Positions 21,956 through 32,436 of a DNA stretch of 64,000 nucleotides are shown one piece after another. Location: assembly GCA_963765725.1 (NCBI GenBank), contig CAVXXI010000003.1:62001-126000 (forward strand). The letters are read 5' to 3'. Source of the DNA: DASQEH01 sp963765725. GTDB taxonomy: Bacteria; Actinomycetota; Actinomycetes; Propionibacteriales; Nocardioidaceae. Both the position numbers and the translations under genes were made by a program. Position 1 is the stretch's first letter. The number at the start of each line of letters is the position of its first letter. Under the pieces are notes generated by a model that did no database searches, was not told where the DNA came from, and saw nothing but the letters and a program-made list of their open reading frames with translations.

Positions 21956-21985
21956 GTACCCAGAACGTGGGCGTGCAGACTCGTC
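21290..21985 (-). pseudogene. truncated, frameshifted sortase copy
   Basis: Reads as the right-hand sortase (46532-47275) over most of its length, e.g. MLGFLAWEYLGTDIVAEHRQ and GHFPGTGPGQIGNFALAGYR. Compared with that copy it has two defects. An extra G near 21435 shifts frame after PIPPKGA, just before the segment that would carry the catalytic Cys. Upstream of about 21960 the sequence diverges, and a stop codon precedes any good start, so the signal-anchor start is missing. It also carries Tyr where sortases have the catalytic His. It is most likely a relic of the duplication that brackets the island. Confidence 0.85.
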
Positions 21986-22316
21986 AGCGACGTGGCCCTA
22001 CTGCAGAGCTCGATTTCTGTCGGGGACACCCTATCCATGAGTAAACACAGTATCCAGCGAGCCCGGGGGAAACGCGCCCAGGATAAGTCAGGCGCTGGAC
22101 CCGGGCCACACGTCGTCTGGTGTTAACCAGACGTCTCACTGGGCCTATTCCAACACACCATCGGACCGCCTCTGTCGAGCTGATGTCACCGGCTGCTGCC
22201 CAGCGCCGCTGCTCACCGGTCTCTAAATCGCGCCCCGCCACGCGCTGTTACGCATCACTTACGCTTTCTGGATTTCTCTCACATAACTTATTGATGATGT
22301 TACAATCGCTTAGAGT

Positions 22317-22346
22317 TTGACACCATCATTAGGCGATGCCTAAGAG
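22317..22346 (+). promoter_or_regulatory. candidate promoter for the gmd-led unit
   Basis: TTGACA at 22317 and TAAGAG at 22341 with an 18-bp spacer, in an AT-rich stretch (22240-22390) 45 bp before gmd. The rest of the ~400-bp interval from 21986 holds no recognisable gene. Confidence 0.35.
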
Positions 22347-22390
22347 TCGTCGTCCAGGTGACGTGTTGCGCTGTAGAAGGGATTCCAGAG

Positions 22391-23404
22391 GTGGCTATTG
22401 CTCTTATCACCGGCATAACTGGCCAAGACGGCTCGTACCTGGCCGAGTTGCTCCTTGGTAAAGGCTATGAGGTTCACGGCCTCATCCGCAGGTCATCGAG
22501 CTTCAACACAGGGCGTATCGAAGGGATATATGAAGAACCGCAGTCGCCAGATCGGCGATTGATCCTACACTATGGTGACCTGGCGGACGGTGTCTCGCTT
22601 GTCAACCTCCTACATGACGTAACACCCACCGAGGTATATAACCTTGGTGCACAGAGTCACGTCAAGGTTTCATTCGACACTCCGCTGTACACATCTTCGG
22701 TCACAGGCCTTGGGGCGATGCAGATCCTCGAGGCTATAAGAGCGGCACGTATCGATACCCGGCTTTTTCAAGCCTCATCATCGGAGATGTTCGGAGCCGC
22801 TGTGCCTCCTCAGTCGGAAGGGACCCCCTTTCAGCCCAAAAGCCCCTACGGCATTGCGAAAGCCTTCGCTCATTGGTCGGTTGTCAACTATCGTGACGCT
22901 CACGGCCTCTACGCCGTCAGCGGAATCCTTTTCAATCATGAGAGCCCTAGGCGAGGACAGACCTTTGTCACTAGAAAGATCACTCGAGCCATCGCCAGGA
23001 TCCAGGCCGGACTCCAAGACAAACTTTACCTCGGAAACCTAGATGCATCACGGGACTGGGGCTATGCACCAGAGTATGTCGAGGCGATGTGGTTGATGCT
23101 TCAACAGGATGAACCGCAAGATCTCGTCGTGGCTACAGGTGAGTCGCACTCTGTCCGGGAGTTTTGTGAAGCAGCCTTCAAATGCGTCAATTTACGTTGG
23201 GAGGACTATGTTGCTTTCGATCCGCGATACCTGCGCCCGGCAGAGGTCGACGCGCTCTGTGGCGACGCCTCGCTAGCCAAGAAGACGCTGGGTTGGTCTG
23301 CACAGGTAGGCTTTGAAGCTTTGGTCAAGATCATGGTCGACGCTGATCTCAGGCTGTTGCATGACGAACTCTCGGGGAATCTGGTGCGGGTCGACCGTGA
23401 CTGA
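22391..23404 (+). CDS. gmd: GDP-mannose 4,6-dehydratase
   Basis: 337 residues from GTG 22391 (an upstream GTG at 22358 is possible). It is an extended SDR that makes GDP-4-keto-6-deoxymannose, the precursor of GDP-L-fucose or GDP-rhamnose. 'ALITGITGQDGSYLAELLLG' is the NADP motif, 'LFQASSSEMFGAAVPPQSEG' holds the active Ser/Glu, 'SPYGIAKAFAHWSVVNYRD' holds the Tyr/Lys pair, and 'LGNLDASRDWGYAPEYVEAM' is a Gmd hallmark. It is the first island gene, with visibly lower G+C at third positions than pyrE. An fcl-like gene lies at 27150. Confidence 0.95.
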   Translation: MAIALITGITGQDGSYLAELLLGKGYEVHGLIRRSSSFNTGRIEGIYEEPQSPDRRLILHYGDLADGVSLVNLLHDVTPTEVYNLGAQSHVKVSFDTPLYTSSVTGLGAMQILEAIRAARIDTRLFQASSSEMFGAAVPPQSEGTPFQPKSPYGIAKAFAHWSVVNYRDAHGLYAVSGILFNHESPRRGQTFVTRKITRAIARIQAGLQDKLYLGNLDASRDWGYAPEYVEAMWLMLQQDEPQDLVVATGESHSVREFCEAAFKCVNLRWEDYVAFDPRYLRPAEVDALCGDASLAKKTLGWSAQVGFEALVKIMVDADLRLLHDELSGNLVRVDRD

Positions 23405-24620
23405 TGGCGAACTCGAGCGGCAACGCGTTGTTCTGCAGGTCGTCAACTTGGCGGGGACTGGAGGGGAATTCGGTGGGCCGGTGTCTGTGGCCGAAGCGCA
23501 GGCACGTGAGCTTGCGGCTCGCAAATATGAGGTGATTGTTACCGCACTCCGTCGGGGAGGCCGTTCACCCTTTCACGTGAGTGCAGACGACAACCCACGG
23601 TGGAAGACGTTTCGGGCAAGACAACTGATCCCCCACTCGGGCATGCTAGGTCTGCTGAGTTTGGGATTATTGTCCTCGTTGTGGTGTGACGCACGGCGGG
23701 CGGATGTCGTCCACGTCCACAGCGGCAGAGATCTAGTCTCCTTGAGTGCCCTGACTATCGCGTGGATGCGCAAGGTCCCCTTCGTTGCCCAGACTCACGG
23801 CATGGTGTTACCACGTCGGCACTTCCGCGCGCGTATCTTCGACGTGCCCTTCGGCTTCCTTCTTCGTCGCGCCAAGGTCGTTCTCTACATGACAGAAGGT
23901 GAGCGCCAGGACCTGGCGAATCAGCTGGGATCAAGCGCCAATCTAGCATTCTTGGGAAACGGGGTTAAAGTACAGCCAAGAAGCTCAAGCAGTTCAAGCA
24001 GTCGCTCGAATGGCGCCGCGCAGGTGCTGTTCCTTGCACGACTTCACCCGGTCAAGCGGGTGTCGGCCTTCATCGAAATGGCAGCGCTCCTCATGCGACG
24101 AGGCCTCGACGCACGATACGTAATTCACGGTCCGGATCAAGGAGACCTGCCGGCAAGTCTACGCCTCATCGATGATCTAGGCCTTAGCCATATCGTTACA
24201 TATGGCGGTCCGCTCGATCATGACGCCGCGATCGCGGCCATCGCACGGTCTACGGTCTATGTGCTGCCGAGTAGCGCCGATTGGATGCCCATGTCCCTCA
24301 TCGAAGCCCTCGCCGCCGGCGTGCCCAGTGTCTGTACCGATTCGTGTGGCTTGGCGGAGGTGCTTCGAAAGGAGGAGGCTGCACTGGTGACGGACGGTAG
24401 CCCCCAGGCTTTGGCGGACGCAGTCTTTCATATTCTGGCGAATAGGGAAGAGTGTGCCAGATTGGGCGCCAGAGCGCGCAGTGTAGCGAGCAAATGGTTC
24501 TCGATAGACGCCGTGGCCGACCAGCTCGAACGAATCTATGCCGACGCCTTCATTCCGGCGCAAACCAATGCCACGACACGGTCAAGGGCGTCCTCGGGCA
24601 GTAAGTGTTGCCGAGAGTAG
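23397..24620 (+). CDS. GT4-family glycosyltransferase
   Basis: 407 residues from GTG 23397, overlapping gmd by 8 bp. It has a GT-B fold: the N-terminal domain shows 'LQVVNLAGTGGEFGGPVSVA' and 'VDVVHVHSGRDL'-like text (ADVVHVHSGRDLVSLSALTI). The C-terminal domain shows 'VLFLARLHPVKRVSAFIEMA' and the E-x7-E site 'SADWMPMSLIEALAAGVPSV'. A serine-rich linker (SSSSSSS) joins the halves. It probably adds a sugar to the lipid-linked repeat unit on the cytoplasmic face. Its last ~85 bp overlap the 3' end of the opposing glycosyltransferase. Confidence 0.9.
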   Translation: MTDGELERQRVVLQVVNLAGTGGEFGGPVSVAEAQARELAARKYEVIVTALRRGGRSPFHVSADDNPRWKTFRARQLIPHSGMLGLLSLGLLSSLWCDARRADVVHVHSGRDLVSLSALTIAWMRKVPFVAQTHGMVLPRRHFRARIFDVPFGFLLRRAKVVLYMTEGERQDLANQLGSSANLAFLGNGVKVQPRSSSSSSSRSNGAAQVLFLARLHPVKRVSAFIEMAALLMRRGLDARYVIHGPDQGDLPASLRLIDDLGLSHIVTYGGPLDHDAAIAAIARSTVYVLPSSADWMPMSLIEALAAGVPSVCTDSCGLAEVLRKEEAALVTDGSPQALADAVFHILANREECARLGARARSVASKWFSIDAVADQLERIYADAFIPAQTNATTRSRASSGSKCCRE

Positions 24621-25801
24621 GCCCCCCCTGCAGCACCAAGGGCCTGCGCCACTGCCGGTGAGACTTTCAGTTGCAGGACCGCGGTCAGTAAGGCTTCAGC
24701 ATCCTGTGGGGGGACCAAGATTCCCGCTCCAGATCGACGAATCTCAGTAGCGGTCCCACCTTCCAGGGAAGCAGAACAAACTATCGGACGACCGGCTGTG
24801 AAGTATGAGGTGAGCTTACTCGGGAGGCTCATATCGTAGACCTCTCGGCGTTGAGCAATGAGCAGCAGATCGGCCGCGGCGAGAACTGACGGGAACGCTT
24901 CGTCGCTGACGGGATCCATCATCGAGATGGTGGGAAGGTCGCTGATCATTTCAGCAAGGGTGTCGCGACGATTTCCGTCGCCCATCAGTACGAAGAGCAG
25001 GTCATGCTCGCCCATTTCATGGGCGAGCCGGGCTTCATCGACGACTATCTCGAGACCCTGCTTGTGACCCATGTTCCCGGCATGCAGGATGACGAAGAGC
25101 CCTATCCCATCCCGGGCATAGCACGAGTGTCTTCGACGGGGGACCGATCGTGGAGGGACCGATTCGGGACGACATGCAAGCGCTCAGCACTGACTCCCAT
25201 ATCCAGACAGCGGCGAAGGAAGGAATCGTGGACTAGTCCGACCGCTTGCGCATTGCGCAGCACGTGACCCTCCAGCCTTCCAAGTAGCGTTGCCAGCAGT
25301 CTGCCGCCCTTCAGGCCGCTTTGTTGCGCCGCGGCTGTCACTAGGTCTTGGACGATCAGGGCCAAAAGGAAGCTTCTGGCGTCGAGCCGTCAAGTAGGCG
25401 AGCAGCGCGCCCGAAAAGGACGGCGTCACTGCAACGACGACGTCGGTCTCCTGCCAAGTGAGGCGGGTGATAAGACCGTGCGCGAAAAAGCTGATCTCGT
25501 ACAGTGCCCGAGACGTCCCTGTGTGCCTCCTCGGCACGACCTGTCGAAGCCGCGTAACAGGCACTCCGCCGATCGTGTCTTCGCGCTTCATCCGCCAGCG
25601 ATCACTGGCATGTATGCGCCAGGAAGGATAGTGGGGGAACCCAGCGACAACCGAAACGTCGGCGCCCTCGCGGGCAAGACGCTCAGCGACCGCTGCTGAA
25701 TACGGGCCGATACCGCTGTGTTCTGGGCGGTATGAGACGCTGAAGAACAGCACACGCGACCTATGCAACGACGGCAGGGAACGCGGGGTTGTTTCCTTCA
25801 C
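24536..25801 (-). pseudogene. WcaI-like GT4 glycosyltransferase with two frameshifts
   Basis: Three consecutive frames make one protein. The N-terminus is 'RVLFFSVSYRPEHSGIGPYS' with 'VVAGFPHYPSWRIHASDRWR'. The middle is 'ALIVQDLVTAAAQQSGLKGG' and LVHDSFLRRCLDMGV. The C-terminus is 'FVILHAGNMGHKQGLEIVVD', AADLLLIAQRREVYDMSLPS and 'KLTSYFTAGRPIVCSASLEG'. Shifts lie near 25365 (one extra base) and near 25105 (one missing base). The order matches colanic-acid-type WcaI glycosyltransferases. The start is probably GTG 25801. If the indels are sequencing errors the gene is functional. Confidence 0.8.
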
Positions 25802-25927
25802 GCGACGTCTCCTTCGCTCCTGACCTCTGTTCTTGGTACCCCAGCGATAGGATGCACAATTGACCATGACATGTCTGCTGGTGTCCCGCCTTCCGAAGAC
25901 GCTGCCCCACAGCGGGCTTGAGCGGTC

Positions 25928-26973
25928 ATGAGGCCCTCCGGGCCGGCCGTGCAGCCCGTGGCGGGCCTCCGATCCAGGAGACGGGGCATTGGCTGGGACG
26001 TCGGTGACCTCGTCTCGCTTGGCTTTTGGAGCGTCGTTGCCGCTGCGAACGCTTCCACACGAGAATTCGTCGTGATCACCTCTCGGTCGCTAGCGCTGGC
26101 CCAGCTTCGGTCACCGCAGTGGAGCAAAGAGGTGGTGCGCATCTGTCTGCGCCGATTCGGCTCATTCGGCGCGGCACGGCGACCGTTACCAGACTACCTC
26201 ATCATTGGGACGAAGCGTGGCGGCACCACAACCCTATGGAAGGCTCTATTACAGCACCCAGATGTGCTGCCGATGTGGCCGGCGATTGAGAATCTCAAGA
26301 GTCCACACTTCTTCGACATCCACTGGAAGCGCGGGCTACGCTGGTACGCCTCCCATTTCCCGACGGAGTGCAAGCGGATGGCCCATCGCGCGAAGGGAGA
26401 CCGTAAAGCGCTTGTCGGGGACGCAAGCCCGTACTTTATTTTACATCCTCTCGCCGCCGAGCGAGTCGCACGAATCTTGCCAAACGTCCGGCTCATAATT
26501 TTGCTCCGGAACCCAACCGAGCGCGCCTATTCGCATTATCGGGAGCGGCGCCGTGAAGGGACTGAGCCGCTCGACTTTTCGTGCGCCATCAGATGAGGAG
26601 CGTGGGCTGAAAGGCGAAGTCGAGAAAATCAAGGGTCAGCCCGGGGTACTACAGCCAAGCCCACGATCACTGCAGTTACCTCGCCCGCGGCCGTTACCTG
26701 GAGCATCTGGAGCCTTGGCTTGCTCTGTTCCCCTCATCATCAGTCTTGATCCTACGTAGTGAGGATCTCTACGCGTCCCCGGAGAACGTCGTGCGGCAGG
26801 TACATCGCTTCCTCAACTTGAGCGAACAGACCCCACCCCCCGTCGCACATCTCAACTCCCTGCCGGGTCCGCAACTCGACCCGCAGACTCGCAGCTGGCT
26901 CGACGAATATTTTGCGCCGCATGTGAGCGCACTGGAGACGCGGCTGAACAGGACCTTCGACTGGGACCGCTGA
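25928..26973 (+). pseudogene. sulfotransferase 1 (two single-base frameshifts)
   Basis: The PAPS 5'-phosphosulfate loop is 'PDYLIIGTKRGGTTTLWKAL' and the 3'-phosphate site is 'NVRLIILLRNPTERAYSHYR', as in carbohydrate sulfotransferases. The reading frame breaks at ~26592, where removing one A restores the frame, and again at ~26645, where removing one G gives YYSQAHDHCSYLARGRYLEH. It then continues with 'VLILRSEDLYASPENVVRQV'. Domain coverage is otherwise complete (~345 residues). The ~85-residue N-terminal extension is also seen in actinobacterial homologues. Confidence 0.82.
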
Positions 26974-27149
26974 CGTCAGTGACGGTCACGTGAGCAGAAG
27001 CTTCCGGCCGAGTCGGTGGCTCCCCGAGTTTGTCGGCGACGTTGTTGCCGATCGCTTGCGGGTGCTCGCCCGACAGCTAGGGTGTGAGCATGAACGCCAG
27101 GGTATCCGCCGGCTTGGAGCCTGGCAGATCAACATGGCGACCGGGCGCT

Positions 27150-28080
27150 ATGCAGCGCCACGACTGCATATACGTTGCAGGCAAACAGGGATTGGTTGGT
27201 TCGGCCATCTGCGCCGCCTGACTTCAGCTGGGTTCACTAACGTGATCGGGCACTCTTCTGGACAGCTCGACCTCCGCGATTCGGCAGCCACGTATGCGAT
27301 GTTGCGCTCCACTCGACCCACGACCGTCATCTTGGCGGCGGCTAAGGTCGGAGGCATCCAGGCAAACGCGGACGCGCCGTTCAGTTCCTCGAAGACAATC
27401 TTCAAATACAGCTCAGCGTGCTCGGGGCCGCCCATCGCCTGAAGATTCCGCGCCTTCTTTTCTTGGGTTCCAGCTGCATCTACCCGAGGCTAGCGCCGAA
27501 GCCGATTCGGGAGGAGTCGCTTTTGACTGGTCCTCTGGAACCGACTAATGACGGATACGCCATCGCGAAGATCTGCGGCATAATGCAGGTTCGGTCCGTG
27601 CGGAAACAACTCCGCCTTCCGTGGATCAGTGCAATGCCGACCAACCTCTACGGCCCCAACGACAACTTCGATCCCGAGACGTCTCACGTGCTGCCAGCGC
27701 TCTTGCGACGGAGCCACGAAGCGAAGATATGGGCGCCGCCAGTATCACGGTGTGGGGCACCGGCGCGCCGAGGCGTGAGTTTCTCCACGCCGGATGATCT
27801 GGCCGACGCCTGCCTATTCCTCTTGGAGCGTTATGACGGCGAAAGCCCAGTAAACGTAGGGGTTGGTAGTGATCTCAGCATCGCGGAGCTCGCGAGGCTG
27901 ATTTGTATCGTCGTGGGGTTCGGCGGAGAACTAGAGTTTGACCGACGTCGGCCTGATGGAACACCAGGCAAACTTCTCGACGTGTCCCGCATCAACAGTC
28001 TCGGCTGGGCGGCAAAGATCGAACTCGAGGCTGGAATTCGAGACACCTACGCCTGGTTCCGGACCGCTGATGGCTGCTGA
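27150..28080 (+). pseudogene. fcl: GDP-L-fucose synthase with several frameshifts
   Basis: Spliced across frames the protein reads HDCIYVAGKQGLVGSAI, TSAGFTNVIGHSSGQLDLRD and 'RPTTVILAAAKVGGIQANAD'. It continues with 'KIPRLLFLGSSCIYPRLAPK' (active Ser), 'EPTNDGYAIAKICGIMQVRS' (Tyr-x3-Lys), NLYGPNDNFDPETSHVLPAL and 'DDLADACLFLLERYDGESPV'. This is the full fucose synthase (epimerase/reductase) pattern. Indels lie near 27210, 27385, 27735 and 27795. With gmd it would make GDP-L-fucose. Whether the breaks are real or sequencing errors is undecided. Confidence 0.82.
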
Positions 28081-28110
28081 CGCCGTAACGGACACCTGGT
28101 GTTGAGCGAT

Positions 28111-29358
28111 CTAGCCCACCGCGAACGGCTGACTGCTGGCAACACTTCCGCCGGGCGTAGTCACATGGATAACAGAACTCGCTGGAGCCGTAGCCGGGAC
28201 TGTGGTGGTGATTTGGGTGGGTGAGTCGACCGTGAAGGCAGCCGCGACCGTCCCGAACTGAAGATTCTTGGCGCCAGTGAAGTCGCTTCCTGTGATGGTA
28301 ACCGTCGTTCCCACCGCACCGCCGGTCGGCGTGAAGCCCGTTATTGTCGGCGGTATCCTAAATGCCTGCGCGCTTAAGACGCTACCCGCAGGTGTGGTCA
28401 CGCGAATTTTCGCGCTGACCGGCGCGTGCTTGGCACAACGACGTCTATTTCAGTGTCGGACTGCACGGTGAACGCTGCTGGGACCGAGCCGAACTCTACG
28501 CTGGTGGCACCAGTGAAGCCACTACCCAGGATACTTACCGTCGTGCCTTGCGGTCCACTGGTTGGTGAGAAGCTGGAAAGGGTGGGTGGGGCTGCAGGAG
28601 TGCAGTACTGCCGCACTTTGTCAGGAAAGTCCGTAAGCACACCATCAGCACCCGCTTGGATCACCGTTGCCCACTCGTTGACGTTGTTCGACGTGCGATC
28701 TTGTATCTGTATGCCAGCCGCGTGATACTGCGCAACGGTATTCGGCGTCATCTGAGCCGGTTGAAATGCGACTACCTCAATGCCCTGGGCGGCTAACATC
28801 GTAGGGTCGGGCGTTGTTTGATAGGTCTTGAGGAGAAGATTGAGGTGCGGCTCAGTCTGGTGCACATATGCGGTGTTCGAGGTGATGTACGTGTGGCTGG
28901 TTACGTCGGCGGCGCGAATGATTTGCGCCACCTGGTCGGTTGTGGAGCGGACCTTCACCTCGATATAGACTCGCGTAGAGGGATAATTCGCAAACAGGGC
29001 CAGAGCGTCGCTTAAGCTAGGTATCGGGGACTCGGTCCTCAATGTTCGGAGTGCCGCCACCTGGTCCGACGTCATCTGGTCGATGTTTTGGTCCACACCA
29101 GTGATTCGCTTGACGTTGCGGTCATGGAAGATCCAAAGTTTGCCATCAGCATCGGGCCACACATCTGTTTCAATGGAATAACCACGCGTCGCCGCTTGCG
29201 AGAGAGCGGATAGAGACTCCTCGTCGATTTTTGCATTGTGGTAGCCGCGGTGCGCTACAATCTCGAGGCTACCGCAATTGGTCGCGGCTTCCGCGACAGA
29301 GACAGGGCGTCAGGGCGGTAAGCGCAATAATCCCCGCGGCAATGAGAAGCGACTCCAT
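28111..29358 (-). pseudogene. secreted glycerophosphodiester phosphodiesterase with two TIG domains (two frameshifts)
   Basis: A signal peptide reads from ATG 29358 (MESLLIAAGIIALTALTP). One extra C near 29310 shifts the frame. The GDPD domain follows: IVAHRGYHNAKID, 'GYSIETDVWPDADGKLWIFH' with its catalytic His/Glu/Asp, and 'VYIEVKVRSTTDQVAQIIRA'. Two C-terminal IPT/TIG immunoglobulin-like repeats follow, each starting PT(L/I)..F.PT.G and containing G(S/T)TV.I.G..FTGA. A missing base near 28400 lies between them. It is probably a surface enzyme that releases glycerol-phosphate from lipids or teichoic-type polymers. The G+C is visibly lower than in chromosomal genes. Confidence 0.82.
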
Positions 29359-29407
29359 TCTTCCGTACTCTCCGTGTGTCGTATTCTGATCACTAAGCGT
29401 GACAGCG

Positions 29408-30661
29408 TCAACCGCCCAGTTTAGATAGACAAAGTATTAAAGCACGCAGGGGCGAGTCACGCAAACGCTGGGGGGTTGACACCGCCGCACCGTCTCTCTT
29501 TAGGCCGCAGGGTTTCGGTGTGAAGCACGATGCACTGATCGGAATCGTCTGGGAGAAGAGGGGCAAGCGCAATCGCTCACGGTAGGCCTCGTCGAGCCTC
29601 TCCGCCACTGCATGTGCACTGAACAGCGCCTGCGCTCGGGAACGGCCCGCTCCAGCCATCTGACCGACAAGTTGGGGATCGTCGAGCACTTCTTGAGACC
29701 TTGCCAGCAGGGCCGTCATGTCTCCTAGTGGAACAACACGGCCTGCCGACGGAAGATCGCCCCCCTCGATGACCTCCCTGGCGCCGTTGACGTCCGTAGC
29801 GACGACTGGGCGGCCGACTGCCATGGCTTCCGCAACCACGACAGCGACGGTCTCATAACGTGACGGCAGCAGTAGCGCATCGCATGCCCACAACCAAGGT
29901 CGCACGTCTCTACATTCGCCAACGGCTCGGATGCTGCGGCCCCATTGGGTTGGCGCCAGCTCACGAAGCGCATCTGTTTCGCCAGGCCCCACCAAGACAA
30001 GCTCGGTGCCGTCGGGTCGGCGTCGCTCCCAGGCCGAGACGAGCAGGTCTTGCCCCTTCTGACGGGCCAGCCGACCGATGCACAGTAGTAGGCGGGGGTC
30101 TGACACACCGAGCTCTCGACGATACCGCCGCTTGACCAAGTCTGTGACCGGAGCGAAGCGCTCCGTGTCGACGGCGACGCCGACGACTCGACTCACGGTT
30201 GACACACCCGCCAGCCGCCCCTCGTCGATCTCCGCCTGGCAGTTCGTGACCATCACTCGCGTTCGGCCCGAAGCGAGGCGCTCCCAAAGTTGAACGGCAC
30301 GTCGGTAGTTCTCGTCCGCAACCAAATCGAACGACCAGGCATGTGGCTGGTAGACAGTTGGCGTCGTCGCGACGGCACCCGGCAGACGACCAAGGAAGCC
30401 GGCAAGAAAAGAATGCAGGTGTATGACGTCCGGCCGAAAACGCTTGACAGTATCTCGCAACTCACGCACTGCAACCGGATAAGTATGCAGAGAACGGCGC
30501 TGCAGGCTCCAAGGGGAACTCGCAATACCCTCGATTGGAGGAGTTATCGGCGGAGCGAGTAACGCCACGCAATCTCCCCGACGGGCCTGCTCGGAAACAA
30601 ACAGCCGCAGCAGACTGATGACGCCACCCCAACCCACCTCAGAAACGTGCAGAATGCGCAC
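29408..30661 (-). CDS. GT4-family glycosyltransferase
   Basis: 417 residues, intact. The N-terminal GT-B domain shows 'MRILHVSEVGWGGVISLLRL' and 'RPDVIHLHSFLAGFLGRLPG'. The C-terminal domain shows 'LLCIGRLARQKGQDLLVSAW' and the E-x7-E donor site 'PSRYETVAVVVAEAMAVGRP'. It is a likely repeat-unit glycosyltransferase. The ~50-residue tail after RERLRLPLFSQTI is not part of the fold and may be readthrough into non-conserved sequence. Confidence 0.9.
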   Translation of the reverse strand: MRILHVSEVGWGGVISLLRLFVSEQARRGDCVALLAPPITPPIEGIASSPWSLQRRSLHTYPVAVRELRDTVKRFRPDVIHLHSFLAGFLGRLPGAVATTPTVYQPHAWSFDLVADENYRRAVQLWERLASGRTRVMVTNCQAEIDEGRLAGVSTVSRVVGVAVDTERFAPVTDLVKRRYRRELGVSDPRLLLCIGRLARQKGQDLLVSAWERRRPDGTELVLVGPGETDALRELAPTQWGRSIRAVGECRDVRPWLWACDALLLPSRYETVAVVVAEAMAVGRPVVATDVNGAREVIEGGDLPSAGRVVPLGDMTALLARSQEVLDDPQLVGQMAGAGRSRAQALFSAHAVAERLDEAYRERLRLPLFSQTIPISASCFTPKPCGLKRDGAAVSTPQRLRDSPLRALILCLSKLGG

Positions 30662-30986
30662 TATCCAACGCTCCTCGGGGGGCTAGATATTTTCGGCATG
30701 GCGCGCCAGTTGGGTGACTGTACCGCAGCGAGACAATGGAACGCGAGTGCCGCCAACTGAACGCAAGGCAAACACCACCGGGCGCTGCAACGCAGTGCTC
30801 GGAACTGGTAACGCTGAGTACTTAAAGGGCGGCATGCTAGACGCGCTAAGCTCGTCCACCGGGCCCGGCCCGGTCGCGCCTAATACCCGCAGGCGCTGAC
30901 ATCGCACGGGGGCCGGGCGTATTGAAGCGGATGCAAAGCTCCGTGAACATGCATCGCACAACCGGGCGAACATGTAGGGTGACCGA
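30662..30986. other. intergenic region between glycosyltransferase and flippase
   Basis: A 325-bp divergent gap. It must hold the promoters for the minus-strand glycosyltransferase and the plus-strand flippase, but I see no convincing -35/-10 pair, repeat or small gene. Confidence 0.5.
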
Positions 30987-32355
30987 GTGCCGACGCCAAA
31001 GACCACTGCTCGAGCAGGGGCGTTCCCACGGCCGTCCCTTCAAAAGGCCCTGCTCTGGTTCGTCGCATCCTACGGCCTTGCCATCATCGGCTATCTCGCC
31101 CTAAACGCATTGGCGAGCCGCTTTCTGGGACGAAGCTCCTTCGGCTACTTCATCATTATCATGACCGCGACAACCGTCGTAGGACAGTTCGCGCTCCTGG
31201 GCGTTCATCGCTCCGGTCTTCGCGAAGCAGCCCGCTTGGAGTCGGACGCCCACGACGAACTGGCACGGCTGCGGCTAGGCGTGCGGGCAATCACCTTGGT
31301 CAGTCTCCCCGTCGCGGGCGCCCTTGGAGCCGCGGTCACGGGGCTCACGCTCAGCGGCCTTGAGCCTGAGAAGCGATTGGTGCTATCCCTCGAAGTTATG
31401 GCGCTGATAGTCCTGAGCGGACACCAGAAACTCTGGGCGAACTACCTTCGCGGCTTCGGCAGAGTACGTTTCGCAAGCCTGTTGGAGGGTCGATCCGGAG
31501 GAGCTTTCAGTCGCTGTTATGCAAAGCGGCCTCCTGACGGCGGTGTGGTTACTCTGGCCGCAGGCAGGGTTAGAGGGAGCGCTCGCCGCGGTGGCTCTAG
31601 GCTATGCCGTTCCCGTCTTTGTCGCCTACAGCATTGCGGCGCATCACTGGCGTGCTGCAAAGGGAACTCCCAGCCTCTGGCATGACCTCATCCTGGTGGT
31701 ACGCCGTGACTGGCGTTTTGCGAGCGGTCAGTTGGCCTCCTACCTCAACTCCAATCTTGAGCTATGGGCGGCGGGGATCTTGCTGTCAGGTGTGGATACT
31801 TCCCTTTTTGGGGCGGCTCAACGACTTTCGTTGCTTCTGGTGACGCCGATCACCTCCCTTCAAGTCGTATTTTCCCCAGTGATCTCAAGAACAGCAGACG
31901 AGCGTTCGAGACCGCGGCTCGCAAGTCTGGTCCAGACGGGGGCCACCCTCGCAGCGATACCACTTCTGATTATCTGTGTACCCATTCTTATAGTCCCAGG
32001 GCCCGTGCTTCGGACGGTGTATGGGAATGGTTATGAGCCCGCCACCATGGCACTGATACTCCTCACCATCGGATCCGTGGCGAACGTTGTGACCGGGCTG
32101 TCGGGAGCCGTGCTCTCTATGACCCACCGAGAAGGGATTTCCGCGAAGATACAGTGGGTAGGATTGGGCGTTCGTCTGATCCTGGGCCCGGCAGCGGCCC
32201 TAACGATCGGCCTTGATGGACTGGCTGCCAGCGCCGGGTTCGTCACCGCCGGGGTTTATGTCGCCCTTTGGCTCGCCACCAAGCGTGAGTTGGGGATCAG
32301 CACCTTGATGACGCCTCGGCCCGATCTTGGCCTCATGCGTAAAACCTTCAGCTAG
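30987..32355 (+). CDS. Wzx-like polysaccharide flippase (one frameshift)
   Basis: About 455 residues, mostly transmembrane, of the MATE/polysaccharide-export (Polysacc_synt) type. The first part starts at GTG 30987 and has LLWFVASYGLAIIGYLALNA and GYFIIIMTATTVVGQFALLG. After one extra base near 31510 it continues with MQSGLLTAVWLLWPQAGLEG, FASGQLASYLNSNLELWAAG and 'FGAAQRLSLLLVTPITSLQV'. It would flip the undecaprenyl-linked repeat unit across the membrane for Wzy polymerisation. Twelve to fourteen hydrophobic stretches are evident across both parts. Confidence 0.85.
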
Positions 32356-32408
32356 GCGGCGGCCGGATATACAACGGATCGCAGCGAGTACTTGGGAGCA
32401 AGGCACCC

Positions 32409-32427
32409 TATAATCTGACGAAAGGAG
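32409..32427 (+). promoter_or_regulatory. -10 box and strong ribosome site before sulfotransferase 2
   Basis: A perfect TATAAT at 32409 is followed by AAAGGAGG at 32421. The site favours the GTG at 32437 as start over the GTG at 32428, which overlaps the ribosome site. No good -35 hexamer is visible 17 bp upstream. Confidence 0.5.
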
Positions 32428-32436
32428 GTGGCGGCC

